Shown here: positions 61,142-64,000 of the stretch, piece by piece | Position numbering within the stretch: the stretch's first letter is position 1 | How the letters are laid out: each line of letters starts with the position of its first letter | Assembly: GCA_937959115.1 (NCBI GenBank) | Contig: CALGAW010000036.1 | Span: forward strand, 1-64,000 | Length of the DNA: 64,000 nucleotides | Source: an uncultured Saprospiraceae bacterium | Lineage (GTDB): Bacteria > Bacteroidota > Bacteroidia > Chitinophagales > Saprospiraceae | Direction: 5' to 3' | Notes under the pieces: model-generated | Database searches by the model: none | What the model was told of the DNA's origin: nothing | The model's input: only the letters and a program-made list of their open reading frames with translations | Program-made: the position numbers and the translations under genes

Positions 61142-62590
61142 ATGAGACTTTTCATCGCCTTTTTATTGCTTTCTCCCCTGCTCTTAACAGCTCAGACACA
61201 GTCTACTCTTTTACACAACTGGGATGACACAACGATTGTAGGGAGTAACTCGTTTAATAATGCCTATAATGAAATTTGGGGTGTTGTTTCAAACAACAAA
61301 GAGTACGCAGTGATTGGCTCAACAAAAGGAACACACTTTATTGATGTTACTGATGTCAACAATGTTCAAGAAGTGACGAATGGTTTCGTAGTTCCTGGAG
61401 AAGCTGGGGGCGTGATTATTCATAGAGATTATCATGATTACCAGTGTTATCTCTATGCTGTTGCGGATGAAGGACTTGGAAGCACCTTGCAAATCATCGA
61501 CTATTCTGACCTTCCAAACTCAACTACAGTCGTATATTCTGACAACTCGATTATCAGAAGATCACACAATATCTTTGTAGATACGGCACATGCAGTGTTA
61601 TACGCTGTTGGAACGGACAATCCTACTGATAATATTATTTATGTGATGTCAATTTCACTTGCTGACCCTGAAAACCCGACGCTGATTCGTAAGTACGATG
61701 ACATTCAGGGACGGACGGTCATGGGAGCGCACGACATCTATGTCCGGGATGCTATAGCGTATATCAACTGTGGGAGTAACGGATTTGTGATTGCTGATAT
61801 GTCTGACCCAATGAACCCTATTTTGCTGGGCTCTCTCGACACTTATCCTCAGCAGGGTTATAACCATTCTGGATGGCTTTCTGAAGATGGCAACTACTAT
61901 TATTTAGCAGATGAAACGCATAACCGTGACTTAAAGGTATTGGACGTCTCCGATCCAGCAAACATACAAGTGGTTGGCTTCTTTAATGAAGGAAGTACAA
62001 CTTCCAACATTGCCATTCCGCATAATGTCTTGGTACGTGGTGATTACATGTATGTTTCTTATTACTATCATGGTATTGTGGTGTATGACATCTCAAATCC
62101 AGCTGTTCCAGTCCGTCATGCCTATTATGATACCTATCCTGGCCCTGAAGCGTTTAGTTATAAAGGTGTTTGGGGTATTTTTCCTTTTCTTCCTTCTGGA
62201 AATATTATAGCTTCTGATATGGAAACTGGTTTGTATGTCTTTGAAAAAGAAGACCCTACCATTACAGGCGCTTATCCAACACTTGGATCTTCAGAAAATT
62301 GTGGATTGATTTCTTCAAATGAAAATTATACTCCTTCTTCTTCAGTTACCTTGTATCCACAGCCCGCAACAGAATTAATAAACGTTGTTGTACAGGAAGA
62401 ACTAAATGATCAAATAGATATAGCCTTGTATGATATCACTGGAAGAAAAATAAAATCGTTTGATCCCATTCATTTCACTGGTGGTTTACATGAATTTCAG
62501 TTAAATCTTAGTGAAATTCCTGCTGGAATGTATGTGTTAGAGTTAAAAGGAAGTTATTTTATACAATCAAAAAAGATAATTCTTGAATAA
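61142..62590 (+). CDS. Choice-of-anchor-B secreted protein with T9SS type A sorting domain (paralogue 2)
   Basis: The 482-aa protein is closely similar to its upstream neighbour along the full length: signal peptide (RLFIAFLLLSPLLLTAQ), LVIVD propeller (DVTDVNNVQEVT, VLDVSDPANIQVVG, VYDISNPAVPVRHA) and type A sorting domain (VTLYPQPATELINVV ... LYDITGRKI). Sequence differs throughout, so the duplication is not recent. The two are probably one operon and would be secreted together, perhaps forming hetero-assemblies. Confidence 0.9.
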   Translation: MRLFIAFLLLSPLLLTAQTQSTLLHNWDDTTIVGSNSFNNAYNEIWGVVSNNKEYAVIGSTKGTHFIDVTDVNNVQEVTNGFVVPGEAGGVIIHRDYHDYQCYLYAVADEGLGSTLQIIDYSDLPNSTTVVYSDNSIIRRSHNIFVDTAHAVLYAVGTDNPTDNIIYVMSISLADPENPTLIRKYDDIQGRTVMGAHDIYVRDAIAYINCGSNGFVIADMSDPMNPILLGSLDTYPQQGYNHSGWLSEDGNYYYLADETHNRDLKVLDVSDPANIQVVGFFNEGSTTSNIAIPHNVLVRGDYMYVSYYYHGIVVYDISNPAVPVRHAYYDTYPGPEAFSYKGVWGIFPFLPSGNIIASDMETGLYVFEKEDPTITGAYPTLGSSENCGLISSNENYTPSSSVTLYPQPATELINVVVQEELNDQIDIALYDITGRKIKSFDPIHFTGGLHEFQLNLSEIPAGMYVLELKGSYFIQSKKIILE

Positions 62591-62635
62591 ATCAGAATCT
62601 GCGGTTACTTTTGGGCTAACAAAAATAGTGATTGA

Positions 62636-64000
62636 TTGAAAATTTATAGTAGCCTTATATTCTGTCTTTTCTTTTTTGCTGTGGCAAATGCACAGGAACC
62701 AACGCTCATACAGCCAATTTCTGTTGATACCGTGCCAGTGATTACTACAACCAATCAAGACGACACCACTAATCAGGTGCTTTATTTTTATTTAAATGAT
62801 TTTAAACTAAATGTGGTCAAGGATGAGTTTGAAAAAATTCATCGGTTCAATCCTGTGCTTTCGGGTGATTTTCAACATCAATATCTAGGAAATTTTGGCT
62901 CACCACACTATTCATTAATGTACGAACCAAGACTTCGAAGAGGGTTTGACCTAGGATATCATAGTTATGATGGCTATTTAGTATCTCAAAAAGAGGTTCC
63001 TTTTTATAATGTAGAAAAACCACATACAGATGCTTTTTTCTCTGCTGCAACCCAGGAAGACGCTTTTATTGATGTTAATTTCTCAAGCAATACTTCAAAA
63101 CGATCCAATTCCTATATTTCCTATAACCGGATTAGCCATATTGGTTCTTATACGCATCAGCAAGTAAGACATACTAAGTATGTGACATCTACTTATTGGA
63201 GAAGCAAACGAGACAACTATATGGCGTTTTTTAGCTGGGCAGGGAATACAATAAAGCAAAAGAACAATGGTGGTATCTTGAGTGATACGATTTTAGAGGA
63301 CGAAGATTTTGTTAATGCAATCAGAGAATTGGTTCCAGTAAATCTTGAATCTGCCCAATCAGAATATGACAATCACGAAATCACACTTACTCAATATTTT
63401 TCGTTTTCGACATTAAAACGCAATGCAAATCCAATTATTGAATCTCAGACTATTGTCATCAAGGATTCTCTTGGCCATCCAGTAGATACAATTGTCAAGA
63501 AAAAGCGAGAACCCTCAAAATCTATAAACGAAGAGCCGGAGATCTCAGCCAAAACGTTTTTGAGCCATCAGTTCTCCTATAAACTAGAAAGTATCAAGTT
63601 CTTTGACGACAATGTCGCTACTATTGGTGCATCTGATTATTATGGAGATTTCCTAGTAAATCAAAGAGGTCTGAGAAATTACATCGCGGTAAAAAGATAC
63701 GAAAATCAGTTTAAGGCAAATCTGAAACTTGGGAATACAGAAGGCGGTACTACTATTTTGTTTCAACCAGGGCTGACTTATGCCCTTTATTTTATAGAAC
63801 AGGAACCAGAACGTTTTTCAAGGAATGACTTATTCGTAACTGCACGACTAAAAACAAAACTTCAGGAGTTTTTTGATTTGGAAGCGAATGGCCAGATAGG
63901 AATCGGCTCTAATGCAGGCGATTACACGCTGTCTGGTAAACTGTCTACTGGCATACAGGACAAGGCAACGCTTGAACTAACAGCAATGCAACAACTGTAT
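62636..64000 (+). CDS. Putative porin (Bacteroidota porin family), 3' truncated by window
   Basis: An open frame starts at TTG 62636 (the only start giving a signal peptide, KIYSSLIFCLFFFAVANAQ) and continues for 455 codons to the window edge without a stop. Content resembles the Bacteroidota putative-porin family: LGNFGSPHYSLMYEPR-like beginning, many aromatic/Asn strands and SNTSKRSNSYISYNRI. It is expected in the outer membrane. TTG start and truncation make it easy to miss. It lies 45 bases after the second choice-of-anchor gene. Confidence 0.75.
   Translation, partial: MKIYSSLIFCLFFFAVANAQEPTLIQPISVDTVPVITTTNQDDTTNQVLYFYLNDFKLNVVKDEFEKIHRFNPVLSGDFQHQYLGNFGSPHYSLMYEPRLRRGFDLGYHSYDGYLVSQKEVPFYNVEKPHTDAFFSAATQEDAFIDVNFSSNTSKRSNSYISYNRISHIGSYTHQQVRHTKYVTSTYWRSKRDNYMAFFSWAGNTIKQKNNGGILSDTILEDEDFVNAIRELVPVNLESAQSEYDNHEITLTQYFSFSTLKRNANPIIESQTIVIKDSLGHPVDTIVKKKREPSKSINEEPEISAKTFLSHQFSYKLESIKFFDDNVATIGASDYYGDFLVNQRGLRNYIAVKRYENQFKANLKLGNTEGGTTILFQPGLTYALYFIEQEPERFSRNDLFVTARLKTKLQEFFDLEANGQIGIGSNAGDYTLSGKLSTGIQDKATLELTAMQQLY

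Overview
The window is chromosomal DNA from a member of the Bacteroidota, most likely a marine Saprospiria-like lineage (the phylum is well supported, the class is inference). The evidence is a GldE gliding/type IX secretion (T9SS) gene, several secreted proteins with T9SS type A C-terminal sorting domains, SprB-type repeats, a DUF1800/DUF1501 pair, a Bacteroidota-type RNase G-HU-MutY-SSB-GldE neighbourhood, the 30-residue AURKAIP1/COX24-like mini-protein and TAnnTTTG promoter elements. I saw no rRNA, tRNA, CRISPR array, intact insertion sequence or complete prophage.

Layout. 1-12 kb: the end of an unknown gene, then two giant convergent secreted proteins (1724 and 1954 aa) with different N-terminal regions and a near-identical C-terminal module; the minus-strand one carries a 16-unit cysteine-rich array built from a four-unit higher-order repeat. 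12.5-20.7 kb: housekeeping genes (DUF2061, cysQ, purN, pdxH, fumC, an SDR, smpB, a D-Ala-D-Ala dipeptidase). Between purN and pdxH lies a tandem pair of short transcription units, each with conserved hairpins, a 26-codon basic micro-ORF and its own terminator. 20.8-26.2 kb: a TMTC-like membrane glycosyltransferase, a secreted glycosidase-like protein and a Fic protein with an operator-like repeat over its promoter. 26.6-30.7 kb: a DUF1800-DUF1501-T9SS cargo operon. 30.9-37.8 kb: exoA, a YjjG-type nucleotidase, a sulfatase-superfamily enzyme, a large membrane patatin-like protein whose nucleophile serine is glycine, and hsp20 with an upstream direct repeat and a sigma-54-like promoter.

37.9-49.1 kb: the conserved rng / mini-protein / TPR / HU and mutY-ssb-gldE-rsmE genes, then DUF4159, an unknown exported protein, pheS, a TrmO-like protein and a DinB-like protein. 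49.2-52.3 kb: a minus-strand cluster with a CobS/MoxR-like AAA+ ATPase overlapping an unusual partner gene, a GNAT and a B3/4 protein. 52.4-56.8 kb: a reductase/epimerase, a small DUF4177-like protein, and a Wzt-like ABC ATPase, a sulfotransferase and an alpha-1,2-fucosyltransferase in a row, suggesting a sulfated or fucosylated surface glycan. 56.9-64 kb: a lipoprotein, a T9SS-secreted esterase, an acyltransferase, two tandem paralogous choice-of-anchor-B proteins and the start of a putative porin cut by the window end.

The strongest candidates for something undescribed are the twin micro-ORF/RNA units at 14.4-15.1 kb, the higher-order cysteine/Asp repeat array at 6.6-9.2 kb with the C-terminal module shared by two giant proteins, the serine-less patatin at 34.3 kb and the AAA+/partner pair at 49.2-51.0 kb.
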